Source: Microbacterium candidum (GTDB lineage: Bacteria; Actinomycetota; Actinomycetes; Actinomycetales; Microbacteriaceae). From it: a stretch of 64,000 nt of DNA. The translations under genes were made by a program, and so were the position numbers. The notes beneath the pieces are model-generated. The model was not told the DNA's origin. It was given only the letters and a program-made list of their open reading frames with translations, and ran no database searches. Positions 8,179-16,627 of the stretch are shown one piece after another. The stretch spans positions 305,079 to 369,078 of the forward strand of contig NZ_JASXSZ010000003.1 of the NCBI RefSeq assembly GCF_030315975.1. Reading direction: 5' to 3'. Each line of letters begins with the position of its first letter. The first letter of the stretch is position 1.

Positions 8179-10650
8179 CTACAGGGACGAGTAGGCGACG
8201 ATTCCGTGGCGCACGGCATCCAGCGCCTTCCGAGCGACGCTCGCGAGCCCGGTCTCCGCCACGAGCGACAGCTGATCGAGGAGGTCGATCGTCTGCTTCG
8301 CCCAGCGCACGAAGTCGCCGGCGGCCATGTCCGCCTCGATCAGCACGCGGTCGAGCGGGACGCCGCGAGCCCACGAATGCATGGCCGTGGCGAGCCCGGC
8401 CGCGACCGGCGCGGATCCAGGGAGCCGGTGGTCCTGCTCCAGGTCGTCGAGGGCCTGCCACAGCTCCTGAGTGGCGGCCAGCGCCGCGCGGAACGGTCCA
8501 CGGGGCAGAGCACCCGCCTCCGGACTCTCGGAGTCGCGACGGGGCTCGTAGACGAGGCAGCAGGCGAGCGCCGCGAGGGATGCCGCATCCAGACTCTCCC
8601 ACAGGCCGCGCCGCAGGGATTCGGCAACGAGGAGGTCGCGCTCGCCGTAGATGCGGCGCATGGTGGCACCCGCATCCGTCACGCGCGTCTGCGCGCCGGA
8701 GCCCTCGACGTAGCCGAGTTCCGCGAGTACCTCGACCACGCGGTCGAAGACCCGTGCCACGGTCCCGGTGCGCGTCTCGATCTGGCGGCGCAGCGCGTCG
8801 GTGCTCCGCTTCAGCTTGAAATAGCGCTCAGCCCAGCGCGCGTGATGCTCACGGTCCGGGCACGAGTGACAGGGGTGTCGCTGCATCCGTCGCCGGAGCG
8901 TCGCGATCTGCTTCTGCCGGGCGTCGCGCGTCGATCGCGAGGCGTTCGCGTCCTTGCGGTTGAGCTTCTCGAGGTCGCTGAGCTCGCGCCGGATCCCCGC
9001 GTACTCGCGGAAGTCGCCGCGGTCGCACGTCATGGCCTCGCCGTAGCCGGCGAGCGACTCCTCCTGCTCACGAACCTGTCGCGCGAGCCCGACGACGGCG
9101 CGGTCCGCCTGGAACTGCGCGAAGGACGATTCGAGGATCTCGCGCGCCCTCGGCCGTCCGAACTGCTCGATGAGGTTCACGGCCATGTTGTATGTCGGCC
9201 GGAAGCTGGAGTTCAGCGGATACGTGCGGCGCGAGGCGAGGTTCGCAACTGCTTGGGGATCCAGGCCCTCGCTCCACTGGATGACCGCGTGGCCCTCCAC
9301 GTCGATGCCCCGGCGCCCGGCGCGCCCGGTGAGCTGCGTGTACTCCCCCGGTGTGATCGCGACGCGCGCTTCGCCGTTGAACTTCTCGAGCTTCTCGAGG
9401 ACGACGGTGCGGGCGGGCATGTTGATGCCGAGGGCGAGGGTCTCGGTTGCGAAGACCGCCTTCAGGAGCTTCAGCCGGAAGAGCTCCTCGACCACCTCTT
9501 TGAAGGCGGGGAGCAGTCCCGCGTGGTGGGCGGCGATGCCGCGTTCGAGGTTGTCGCGCCACTCCCAGTAGCCGAGGACGGCGAGGTCCTCGTCCCGCAG
9601 CAGCCGCGTCCGCTCGTCGGCGATGGCGCGGATCTCTGCGCGCTCCTCAGTGGTCGTGAGGCGCAGTCCCGCCCGACGGACCTGCTGCACCGCGGCATCG
9701 CATCCGACGCGACTGAAGATGAAGAAGATCGCCGGCAGGAGATTCGCGCGTTCCAGCAGCTGGACGACGTCGGGGCGGTCGAGCCGCTCGATGCGTCGCA
9801 CGTTGGCGGACCGCACGGGGCGCTTGCCGCCGCGGTTCGGCCGCCTTGTGGCGTACCCGGCGTGTTCCGAGCTGCGATAGCTCGAGACCGCGTGGTTTCG
9901 CTCGTAGTTCATGCCCTTGAACGAGCGGATGCGCATGAGCTCCTGGTTGACGCGGGCAGTCGCGACGCCGGCGCGGTCGTCGAACAGCGGCAGGAGGTCG
10001 GCGCGCACGAGGACGTGCTGCTCGAGCGGCACGGGCCGCGTCTCCGACACGATGACCTCGGTGTCGCCGCGCACGGTGTCGAGCCAGTCGCCGAACTCCT
10101 CGGCGTTGGACACGGTCGCCGACAACGAGACGAGGCGCACGGCCTGAGGGAGGTGGATGATGACCTCCTCCCACACCGCGCCGCGGAAGCGGTCGGCGAG
10201 GTAGTGCACCTCGTCCATCACGACATAGCGGAGCCCGCGCAGCGCCGGAGAGTCGGCGTAGAGCATGTTGCGCAGCACCTCGGTCGTCATCACGACGATG
10301 CGCGCGCTGCCGTTGATGTTGGTGTCGCCTGTGAGAAGCCCGACCTCGCTCTCGCCGTAGACCTCGACGAGCTCGCGGAACTTCTGGTTCGACAGCGCCT
10401 TCATCGGCGTCGTGTAGAAGGCCTTCTCGTCGGGTTCCCGCATCGCGAGGTGGATCGCGAACTCGCCGACGATGGTCTTCCCCGCCCCGGTCGGGGCCGC
10501 CACGAGCACACTGCGGTCCTCCTCGAGGGCGCGGCATGCGGCTACCTGGAAGGGATCGAGCGAGAACCGCTGCGAAGCGGCGAAGGATGCGGTGACCGGA
10601 TGCGATCCGGCTTCGCGGGCTTCCGCGTACCTCTCGGAGGGCGAACTCAA
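8179..10650 (-). CDS. helY: Ski2/Mtr4-like DEAD/DEAH RNA helicase HelY
   Basis: An 823-residue superfamily 2 helicase. Helicase motifs in order: Q-like FSLDPFQ near residue 20-30, Walker A APTGAGKT, TTPMKALSNQKF, TTEVLRNM, Walker B VMDEVHYL, LVSLSATVSN, and motif VI TGRAGRRGID. The C-terminal 300 residues are the helical Ski2/DSHCT-like region, with a Cys pair and His (HPCHSCPDREHH) that could bind a metal. Start TTG at 10648-10650 overlaps the tatC stop (TTGA), the strongest choice since no in-frame ATG lies nearby. The order pafB-pafC-tatA-tatC-helY is as in Mycobacterium tuberculosis. RNA remodelling or decay is inferred from the family. Confidence 0.92.
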   Translation of the reverse strand: MSSPSERYAEAREAGSHPVTASFAASQRFSLDPFQVAACRALEEDRSVLVAAPTGAGKTIVGEFAIHLAMREPDEKAFYTTPMKALSNQKFRELVEVYGESEVGLLTGDTNINGSARIVVMTTEVLRNMLYADSPALRGLRYVVMDEVHYLADRFRGAVWEEVIIHLPQAVRLVSLSATVSNAEEFGDWLDTVRGDTEVIVSETRPVPLEQHVLVRADLLPLFDDRAGVATARVNQELMRIRSFKGMNYERNHAVSSYRSSEHAGYATRRPNRGGKRPVRSANVRRIERLDRPDVVQLLERANLLPAIFFIFSRVGCDAAVQQVRRAGLRLTTTEERAEIRAIADERTRLLRDEDLAVLGYWEWRDNLERGIAAHHAGLLPAFKEVVEELFRLKLLKAVFATETLALGINMPARTVVLEKLEKFNGEARVAITPGEYTQLTGRAGRRGIDVEGHAVIQWSEGLDPQAVANLASRRTYPLNSSFRPTYNMAVNLIEQFGRPRAREILESSFAQFQADRAVVGLARQVREQEESLAGYGEAMTCDRGDFREYAGIRRELSDLEKLNRKDANASRSTRDARQKQIATLRRRMQRHPCHSCPDREHHARWAERYFKLKRSTDALRRQIETRTGTVARVFDRVVEVLAELGYVEGSGAQTRVTDAGATMRRIYGERDLLVAESLRRGLWESLDAASLAALACCLVYEPRRDSESPEAGALPRGPFRAALAATQELWQALDDLEQDHRLPGSAPVAAGLATAMHSWARGVPLDRVLIEADMAAGDFVRWAKQTIDLLDQLSLVAETGLASVARKALDAVRHGIVAYSSL

Positions 10651-11471
10651 CCCGCGATCTCCGGCGGGAGGAGGTCCTTGTCGCGCTTGCGCCTGCGCCT
10701 GTCGAAGAGCATCGAAATGCCAACCGCGGCGAAGTAGAGGACGGCGAGGATCCCGCCGAGGAGCAGCATCGACGTCACATCGGCAGCCGGGGTCGCGGCC
10801 GCGGCGAAGATCGCGATGATGATGATCGCGATGCGCCAGCCCTTGAGGATGCCGCGTCCGGAGACGATGCCCGCGAGGTTCAACGCGACGAGGAACACCG
10901 GGGTCACGAAGGAGACGCCGATCACGAGCAGCAGTTTGAAGACGAAGTCGTAGTACGTGTCGTAGCTGAAGAACTGCGAGAAGCCGGGACCGCCGGGGAC
11001 GAAGGTCGCCATGATCTGCACCATGTGGGGCATGATGATCCACCCGACGTACAGGCCGGCGGCGAAGAGCGGGATCGCGGCCGCCATGAACCCGACCGTG
11101 TAGCGGATCTCCTTGCGGGTGAGCCCGGGCATGATGAACGCCCAGATCTGCCACAGCCAGATCGGCGCAGAGACCAGCAGCCCGATTGCGAACGCGATCC
11201 GCATGTGCAGATCGAAGCCGCTCGAGACCGTGTTGAAGTTCAGCGCCGTCATCCTGTGACCGTGTTCGGCGGCGATCTTGACGATCGGCTCCGACATCAG
11301 ATTGATGATCGGCTCAGAGAAGATGAACGCGACGATCATGCAGACGATCAACGCGGCGGCCGAGATGAACAGGCGCCGCCGCAACTCCAGCAGATGCTTC
11401 ATCAGCGGCATCCGCTTGTCGTTGCGGGGTACCCCCGGATCGCTGAGCCGGGGGGATTCGGCCGTGGCCAC
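10647..11471 (-). CDS. tatC: Twin-arginine translocase subunit TatC
   Basis: A 274-residue integral membrane protein that recognises the twin-arginine signal of folded proteins at the cytoplasmic membrane. Six hydrophobic segments can be seen, with the conserved MPLMKHLLELRRRLFIS N-terminus, PIWLWQIWAFIMPGLTRKE after the second helix, and VFLVALNLAGIVS later. The charged tail ends KRDKDLLPPEIAG. Start GTG lies 5 bases after the tatA stop and the stop overlaps the helY start, so the three genes are one unit. Confidence 0.95.
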   Translation of the reverse strand: MATAESPRLSDPGVPRNDKRMPLMKHLLELRRRLFISAAALIVCMIVAFIFSEPIINLMSEPIVKIAAEHGHRMTALNFNTVSSGFDLHMRIAFAIGLLVSAPIWLWQIWAFIMPGLTRKEIRYTVGFMAAAIPLFAAGLYVGWIIMPHMVQIMATFVPGGPGFSQFFSYDTYYDFVFKLLLVIGVSFVTPVFLVALNLAGIVSGRGILKGWRIAIIIIAIFAAAATPAADVTSMLLLGGILAVLYFAAVGISMLFDRRRRKRDKDLLPPEIAG

Positions 11472-11476
11472 AGCCG

Positions 11477-11719
11477 TCAGGGGCGCGGTTCTGCGGGCTT
11501 GCCCGACTCGACCGGCGCGTTCGCAGCGTCATCGGCGGAAGACTGCTCCGCCTTGCCGTCGGTGGTCTTGTCCTCGTCCTTCATGGCCTTCATCTCGCCC
11601 TTGAACACTCGCGCCGACTGCCCAAGGCTCTTGGCGAGCGCGGGCAGCTTGGCCGCGCCGAAGATCAGGATGATGACGGCGAGGATGATCAGCAGGTGCG
11701 GCCATCCGAGTGCGCCCAT
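11477..11719 (-). CDS. tatA: Sec-independent translocase subunit TatA
   Basis: An 80-residue TatA/E protein. It has one N-terminal transmembrane helix (HLLIILAVIILIF, about residues 8-20), then the hinge FGAAKLPALAKSLGQSARVFKGEM forming the amphipathic helix, and an acidic, disordered tail. It oligomerises to form the transport pore with TatC encoded 5 bases downstream. ATG at 11717-11719 has a GGAGG ribosome site. No tatB is seen, as is common in actinobacterial tat operons where tatB lies elsewhere. Confidence 0.95.
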   Translation of the reverse strand: MGALGWPHLLIILAVIILIFGAAKLPALAKSLGQSARVFKGEMKAMKDEDKTTDGKAEQSSADDAANAPVESGKPAEPRP

Positions 11720-11746
11720 GAGGATTCCTCCAAGTCGTTTGGTGTC

Positions 11747-11752
11747 AGTCTA
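11747..11752 (-). promoter_or_regulatory. -10 element of tatA-tatC-helY
   Basis: TAGACT on the minus strand lies 27 bases before the tatA ATG, with a GGAGG ribosome site between. It suggests the tat genes can be transcribed separately from pafBC. Confidence 0.4.
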
Positions 11753-11793
11753 ATACCGAGGAAGACGGATGTCCGCGCGTTCGCCGCTAATCC

Positions 11794-12753
11794 TCAGACG
11801 TACTGCGCGAGGCCCGCCTCGGCCCACGCGGCCGCCGCGCATCGCGCAGCAGGAGGCGACAGGATCTCGATGTCACCGCCGCGGCGGGCGGCGAGGCGCT
11901 TCAGGCTGTGCTCATCGGCGACTTCGAGCGTCGCGGTCGTGATGCCGCCTTCCGACTCGAGGACGGCACGATCGAAGTACCCGCCGAGGAGTGCGGCCAC
12001 CTCGTCGGCGAACCGCACGCGCACCTCGATGTCGTTCTCGCCGGGGGCGAACAGCGCCGGCACCCGCTCATCGCCGTGGGTGATCGCGATGTCGGTGAGC
12101 ACCACGTCGCTGACCCGGTCGAGGTGGAACGTGCGCATCGCCTGACGCAGGTGGCACCAACCCTGCAGATACCACTCGCCGTTGGCGATGTGGACCTTCA
12201 CGGGGTCGACCGTGCGGGTCGTGGGCGCCGCATCCGGGGCCTTGTAGGTGAACGAGAGGGCGACGCCCGACTGCAGCGCGTCGTCGACCGCCACCCGGAC
12301 GGCGTCCACGGGCGGCGGCACGACGATGACGTCGGCAGGGGCGGATGCCGCCCCCTTCTCGAGCTTGGCGAGCAGTCCGTTCGCGACCTCGCTGCTCGCG
12401 ACGCCGGGCAGCGACCTGGCGAGCTGGAGTCCCGCGAGAAGGGCCGCCGCCTCGCGCGCGGTGAGCTTCGGCGCGCGCTCGAGGGCCACGGTGTTGGTGA
12501 TGACGATGGTGTCCTGCTCCTCGAGCAGCTCCCAGTCGATGTCGAACAGGTCGTTCGGCATCTGCCAGTACCCGGCATCGCCCGGGCGGCCGATCATCGT
12601 CAGCTGCTGCACCATGCGGCGCATCTGCTCCGGGGAGACGTCGAAGTCGGCGGCCGCTTCGGCGAGCGAAACCTCCTCCTTCGCGACGAGGTACGGCACG
12701 AGCTGGAGCATCAGTGCGGCACGGGCGGACGCCTGGGCGGGACGGGGGCTCAC
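11794..12753 (-). CDS. pafC: WYL-domain transcription regulator PafC
   Basis: A 319-residue regulator. It has an N-terminal winged helix-turn-helix (about 10-65, with VSLAEAAADFDVSPEQMRRMVQQL), a middle WYL domain (GEWYLQGWCHLRQAMRTFHLDRV, about 195-220), and a C-terminal WCX domain. In mycobacteria PafB and PafC form a heterodimer that activates the RecA-independent DNA-damage response. Start GTG overlaps the pafB stop in a GTGA, so expression is coupled. Despite the name, no proteasome accessory factor gene (pafA, pup) is nearby. Confidence 0.9.
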   Translation of the reverse strand: MSPRPAQASARAALMLQLVPYLVAKEEVSLAEAAADFDVSPEQMRRMVQQLTMIGRPGDAGYWQMPNDLFDIDWELLEEQDTIVITNTVALERAPKLTAREAAALLAGLQLARSLPGVASSEVANGLLAKLEKGAASAPADVIVVPPPVDAVRVAVDDALQSGVALSFTYKAPDAAPTTRTVDPVKVHIANGEWYLQGWCHLRQAMRTFHLDRVSDVVLTDIAITHGDERVPALFAPGENDIEVRVRFADEVAALLGGYFDRAVLESEGGITTATLEVADEHSLKRLAARRGGDIEILSPPAARCAAAAWAEAGLAQYV

Positions 12754-13745
12754 GCGGCGCTCCCTTCGGCGGGCGCATGGACCGCAAGGGTCGCCTGCAG
12801 GCGCCGGATGACCTCGTCGCGCAGCAGCGGAGGAGCGACGACGCGCACTTCGGGGCCGTACGAGGCGAGCTCGTCGGCGAGGATGTGCACGTCCACGTAC
12901 GGCACGCGGATGCCCTGCTCGGCGGGCTGTGCTCGGCGGCCGAGGCGGAGCGACGCCTCCGTGCCGGGATTGACCTCGAGAAGGGCGGAGTTGCGGCGGG
13001 CGACCTCCTCGAGTCCGCGCTGCGCGCGCTCCCCCGCACCATCCTTCTCCGCGGGATCGAACTCCTCGCGGGTCACGACGACGTCGCCGACGATGCGGGA
13101 GAGGAGGAACGTCCGGTCTCCGTCGGCGGTCACGTCGAAGCCGTACACATGCCAGCGCGCCTCGTAGTCGACGAGCGCGAGCGGGCGGATGCGGCGCACC
13201 CGCGGCGACGGCTCGCCCGGCTTGAGGTAGGAGAAGGTGACGATGCGCGACTGCTCGATCGCCTGCTGCAGCGGGGCGAACGCGTGGTCGCGCAGATTGA
13301 TGCGCGGCGCGTAGCCGATGATCGGCTCGTCGACGCTGATGCCGAGCCCGCGGATCTTGCGCAGGCCGCTGCGCGCATCCTCCGACATCGACCCTTCCCC
13401 CCACACGCTCCCCGCGAGGTTCAGCAGCGCGATCTCCGCGGGGGTGAACACGATGTCGACGGGCAGCTCGTACTCCCCCGACGGGACGCGATAGCGGGCT
13501 TCGCGGAGGTCGTCGGGGTCGGCGGCATCCCCGATGGTCTCGATCGGCACGCCGAGGCGCCGCAGGCTCTCCTTGTCGCGCTCGAACATCTTCTCGAGCG
13601 CGTCGCGACCCGCACCGCCTTCGACCTGCTCGCGGTACCCCGCGACGGACTCGAGGATGGTGTCCTTCGTCAGCCCCTGCTCGGTGGCCATGAGGGCCAC
13701 CACGAGGTTCAGCAGGCGCTCCTCAGGAGCCGTGTTCGTCGCCAC
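12750..13745 (-). CDS. pafB: WYL-domain transcription regulator PafB
   Basis: A 331-residue WYL protein and partner of PafC. It has an N-terminal helix-turn-helix region (residues 1-75, EERLLNLVVALMATEQGLTKDTI), a WYL domain with RIRPLALVDYEARWHVYGFD (about 190-210), and a C-terminal WCX domain. Start GTG at 13743-13745 lies 7 bases after a TAGGAT hexamer, suggesting a leaderless mRNA and the operon promoter for pafBC. It is known as an activator of mycobacterial DNA-repair genes; direct targets cannot be deduced here. Confidence 0.9.
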   Translation of the reverse strand: MATNTAPEERLLNLVVALMATEQGLTKDTILESVAGYREQVEGGAGRDALEKMFERDKESLRRLGVPIETIGDAADPDDLREARYRVPSGEYELPVDIVFTPAEIALLNLAGSVWGEGSMSEDARSGLRKIRGLGISVDEPIIGYAPRINLRDHAFAPLQQAIEQSRIVTFSYLKPGEPSPRVRRIRPLALVDYEARWHVYGFDVTADGDRTFLLSRIVGDVVVTREEFDPAEKDGAGERAQRGLEEVARRNSALLEVNPGTEASLRLGRRAQPAEQGIRVPYVDVHILADELASYGPEVRVVAPPLLRDEVIRRLQATLAVHAPAEGSAA

Positions 13746-13752
13746 GGAAGCA

Positions 13753-13758
13753 ATCCTA
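13753..13758 (-). promoter_or_regulatory. -10 element of pafB (leaderless)
   Basis: TAGGAT on the minus strand, 7 bases before the pafB GTG. Confidence 0.4.
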
Positions 13759-13770
13759 TGGGGGCCCTGA

Positions 13771-13788
13771 GCCGCCGGGCCCGGCGGC
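13771..13788. other. 18-bp perfect GC palindrome
   Basis: GCCGCCGGGCCCGGCGGC is its own reverse complement. It sits between the FKBP gene and the pafB promoter and may end the FKBP transcript, but it lacks a loop and T-run. Confidence 0.35.
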
Positions 13789-13815
13789 GCGCAGGTCGGC
13801 CGCCGGGTGGTGCGT

Positions 13816-14760
13816 TCAGCCGTTCGTCGACGACGCGGGGTCGATCCCGAGGATGTCGATGACGTACACGTGCGCCTGCTTGGTGTCGCCGGTGTTGTCC
13901 GTGTCCTGGCCCGCGGGGACCACGATCATCAGCTGCGAACCAACGGTCTTGTCCTTCAGCGCGTCGCCCAGGTCCGGAGACAGGGTCGAGAGATCGACGG
14001 ACTGCGGCTCGCCGTCCCACGTCGTGTTGACGACCTTCTTGTCGTCCCACGTGACTTCGAGGGCGTGGATGCGCACCGGGTCGGTGCCGGTCACCTTCTC
14101 GCCGTCGCCCTTCTTCAGGGTCTGGACGACGACATCGGTCGGGGCGGATCCGTCGGGGACGATGACGCCCGGGCGACCTGTGTCGGTGCGCACGACTGTC
14201 GGCAGGCCGAAGCCCGCGTTGTACTGGTCGGCACCATCGGCCTTCGTGAGGTAGACCTTCTGCACGTCGACCACGAGCGCGCCGGAGTCCTTCGGGCCGA
14301 GGCCGCTCACGACCCCGGGCGCATATCCGGACGGCGGGAGGGCGACGGCGACGCGGCTGCCGGGCGTGGCGCACTGCAGCGCCTTGCGGAGACCGGGGAA
14401 GAGCTGCGTCCAGTAGGACACGGGCTGCACCGGCGCCTGGGCGCCATACGCCGAGTTCACGGTCTTTCCGTCGTTGCCGCGCGCGAAGGTCACGCCGAGG
14501 ACGACGAGCTGGTCATCGGCCGTGATCGGCGTCCCGGAGCCCTGCACGAGAGTCGTCCACGAGTTCTCGGACGTGTGGAACGGCGTGGCGATCGTCACGG
14601 TCGGCGCCGAGCCCACGTCCCCGCTCACCTGGATGAGGCTCGCGGCGGACCCGCTCGACGTCGGCGACGGGCACGACGACGCGGCGGTGCCGGACGAACA
14701 GCCGGTCAGGGCGAGGGCGGACAGGCCGACGACGGCGAGGAGAGCAGACAGAGTGCGCAC
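13816..14760 (-). CDS. FKBP-type peptidyl-prolyl isomerase lipoprotein
   Basis: A 314-residue exported lipoprotein. The signal peptide (residues 1-19) ends in the lipobox LTGC with Cys20. Two FKBP-like halves follow: one around 55-180 and a C-terminal one around 195-310 (DVVVQTLKKGDGEKV ... LMIVVPAG ... HVYVIDILGI). It should catalyse proline isomerisation in exported proteins at the outer membrane face. Start GTG lies 6 bases after TAGACT, consistent with a leaderless mRNA. FKBP genes next to pafBC are also found in other Actinobacteria. Some active-site residues look diverged in the first half. Confidence 0.85.
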   Translation of the reverse strand: MRTLSALLAVVGLSALALTGCSSGTAASSCPSPTSSGSAASLIQVSGDVGSAPTVTIATPFHTSENSWTTLVQGSGTPITADDQLVVLGVTFARGNDGKTVNSAYGAQAPVQPVSYWTQLFPGLRKALQCATPGSRVAVALPPSGYAPGVVSGLGPKDSGALVVDVQKVYLTKADGADQYNAGFGLPTVVRTDTGRPGVIVPDGSAPTDVVVQTLKKGDGEKVTGTDPVRIHALEVTWDDKKVVNTTWDGEPQSVDLSTLSPDLGDALKDKTVGSQLMIVVPAGQDTDNTGDTKQAHVYVIDILGIDPASSTNG

Positions 14761-14766
14761 CGCAGA

Positions 14767-14772
14767 AGTCTA
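14767..14772 (-). promoter_or_regulatory. -10 element of FKBP gene (leaderless)
   Basis: TAGACT on the minus strand, 6 bases before the GTG start. Confidence 0.45.
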
Positions 14773-14804
14773 GGCGGCGCGGGCCTGTGAATCCGACGCG
14801 AGGG

Positions 14805-15812
14805 TCACTCGGGGGTGTCGCCGCCGGCGGCCAGACGCGCGCCGTCTGCGGCGCGCTGAGCCTCGCGGACGCGCTTTCGCAGGTTCTTGTCCGTGATCTG
14901 CCGGTCTCCGACAGCGCCCGGCGTCCACGCCTCGACGTCCTCGTCGCCGTACGACGCCTTCTTGACCGTGCGCTTGCGCACATCGGGCGGAACAGCGCCC
15001 GGCGCCAGGCGGCGCGCCGTGATGAGGAAGCCCGTGTGGGCGACCATGCGGTGGTCCGGGCGGACGGCGAGGCCTTCGACGTGCCACCCCCGGACTATGG
15101 TCTCGCTCGCGTCCGGCTCGGTGAACAGCTCGGTCCCCCGGATGTACTCGGCGACGCGGCTCAGCTGGGTCGCGGTCGCGACGTAGCAGATGACCACACC
15201 ACCGGGGGTGAGCGCGTCCGCGACGACGTCGATGCACTCCCACGGGGCGAGCATGTCGAGGACGACGCGGTCGACGGATGCGGGCTCCACCGCTCCGGGA
15301 AGCGCCTCGACGAGGTCGCCGACGACGACGTCCCAATTCGACGGCATCCCGCCCATGAACGTCTCGACGTTCGCCTGCGCGACCTCCGCGAACTCGTCTC
15401 GACGCTCGAACGAAACGAGCCGCCCCTCGGCGCCGACGGCGCGCAGCAGCGAGAGCGACAGCGCGCCGGATCCGACGCCCGCCTCGACGACGGTCGCGCC
15501 CGGGAAGATGTCGGCCTGCACGACGATCTGGCCGGCATCCTTCGGGTAGACGATGGCGGCGCCCCGCGGCATCGACATGACGAAGTCGCGCAGCAGCGGC
15601 CGCAGCGCCAGGTATTCGGAGCCCGAGCTGTTCTCGACGACCGAGCCGTCAGGAAGGCCGACGAGCTTCTCGTGCCGCAGGACGCCGTGATGCGTGTGCA
15701 GTTCGCCGCCCTCGCGCAGGGTGATCGTGTGCAGGCGCCCCTTCGGCCCGGTCAGCTGCACACGGTCGCCGAAGCGGAAGGGCCCTCGCGGGCGCAGGTC
15801 GGTCTCAGTCAT
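14805..15812 (-). CDS. trmI: tRNA (adenine-N1)-methyltransferase TrmI
   Basis: A 335-residue Rossmann methyltransferase of the TrmI family, which makes m1A58 in the T loop of tRNA using S-adenosylmethionine. An N-terminal beta-barrel (FRFGDRVQLTGPKGRLHTITL) precedes the SAM-binding motif VVEAGVGSGALSLSLL, and NWDVVVGDL and DRVVLDMLAPWE follow. The start ATG overlaps the HAD gene stop (ATGA). The last 70 residues are charged and variable. In mycobacteria this gene lies just upstream of the mpa-dop-pup-proteasome cluster, which is absent here. Confidence 0.92.
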   Translation of the reverse strand: MTETDLRPRGPFRFGDRVQLTGPKGRLHTITLREGGELHTHHGVLRHEKLVGLPDGSVVENSSGSEYLALRPLLRDFVMSMPRGAAIVYPKDAGQIVVQADIFPGATVVEAGVGSGALSLSLLRAVGAEGRLVSFERRDEFAEVAQANVETFMGGMPSNWDVVVGDLVEALPGAVEPASVDRVVLDMLAPWECIDVVADALTPGGVVICYVATATQLSRVAEYIRGTELFTEPDASETIVRGWHVEGLAVRPDHRMVAHTGFLITARRLAPGAVPPDVRKRTVKKASYGDEDVEAWTPGAVGDRQITDKNLRKRVREAQRAADGARLAAGGDTPE

Positions 15813-16507
15813 GCGCGGGTGCGCTCCTCTCGGGCGGCGTGGCGGGCGTGCAGCGCCCGCAGATCGTCGGCGTCACGCCCGTCCAGGGTGGGCCACAGCT
15901 CGTGCGCGCCCACGCCTTCGAGCGAGAGCGCGAGCGGCACGCCGAGGCTGACTGCGCCCGAGGCCACGGCCGAGCGCAGCCCGTTGACCGAATCTTCGAT
16001 GGCGACGGCCTGTGCGGGCTCGACGCCGAGCGCCTCGCAGGCCTGAAGGTACGGGTCTGGGAACGGCTTGGGACGCGTGACATCGTCCCCGCCCAGCACG
16101 ATGTCGAAGGCGTCGAAGCCGATGCGGTCGACGATGACCTCCGCCATGCGGCGGCGCGACATCGTGACGAGAGCGGTGGGGATGCCGGCATCCTTGAGGC
16201 TTCGGAGCAGCCCGCGCGCCCCCGGCCGGAACGGATCAGGACCGTCGACGATGCCCTCCATCACGCGATCCGTCAGCCACTGGACGATCTGCTCCTCGGC
16301 CATGCGCACACCCGCGGACTGCAGCACGCGGGCGCCGTCCTCGAGACCGCTGCCGACGAGGCCGAGCGCCATCTCGTGCGTCCACATGCCGCCGAAGCTC
16401 TCGACGAGCTCGCCCTCCGCCGCCATCCAGTACGGCTCGGTGTCGACGAGGGTGCCGTCCATGTCCCACAGGACGGCGGCGAGACCGGGCAGCGCAGGCG
16501 ATGTCAC
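15809..16507 (-). CDS. HAD-superfamily phosphatase/phosphomutase-like protein
   Basis: A 232-residue HAD hydrolase of the beta-phosphoglucomutase-like subfamily. The nucleophile motif DMDGTLVDTEP is near residue 15, followed by a helical cap; motif II is PTALVTMS, a conserved Lys is in RPKPFPDPYL, and the acid motif is AIEDSVNG. It probably dephosphorylates a small sugar phosphate or similar metabolite; the substrate is unknown. GTG at 16505-16507 lies 6 bases after TAGAGT. It is coupled to trmI through ATGA. Confidence 0.88.
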   Translation of the reverse strand: MTSPALPGLAAVLWDMDGTLVDTEPYWMAAEGELVESFGGMWTHEMALGLVGSGLEDGARVLQSAGVRMAEEQIVQWLTDRVMEGIVDGPDPFRPGARGLLRSLKDAGIPTALVTMSRRRMAEVIVDRIGFDAFDIVLGGDDVTRPKPFPDPYLQACEALGVEPAQAVAIEDSVNGLRSAVASGAVSLGVPLALSLEGVGAHELWPTLDGRDADDLRALHARHAAREERTRA

Positions 16508-16513
16508 CGTATG

Positions 16514-16519
16514 ACTCTA
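16514..16519 (-). promoter_or_regulatory. -10 element of HAD-trmI operon (leaderless)
   Basis: TAGAGT on the minus strand, 6 bases before the GTG of the HAD gene. Confidence 0.45.
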
Positions 16520-16548
16520 CCGAGCACTCCGCGAGCCCCGTCCCGGGC

Positions 16549-16606
16549 GGAAGGGGCGGGCCTATCCTGGAGGCCCGCACCCGCGCGGGAAGGCGGGCCT
16601 ATTCTG
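16549..16606 (+). promoter_or_regulatory. Duplicated promoter-like unit before PAC2 gene
   Basis: Two near-identical units of about 20 bases, 16549-16569 and 16588-16606, each ending in CGGGCCTAT(C/T)CTG. Each carries a -10-like hexamer (TATCCT 16563-16568, TATTCT 16600-16605). They differ by a 2-base gap and one substitution. They look like a tandem promoter for the PAC2 gene at 16628. Confidence 0.5.
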
Positions 16607-16627
16607 TAAGAGACGTAAGGAGCTCGT

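Noticed and set aside
8206..10737. An 843-codon open frame on the plus strand
   Set aside because: It is the antisense shadow of helY and tatC, whose minus-strand proteins show all expected motifs.
8179..11154. A 991-residue form of HelY
   Set aside because: The extra N-terminus lies inside tatC in another frame; the TTG overlapping the tatC stop gives an N-terminus that matches the helicase domain.
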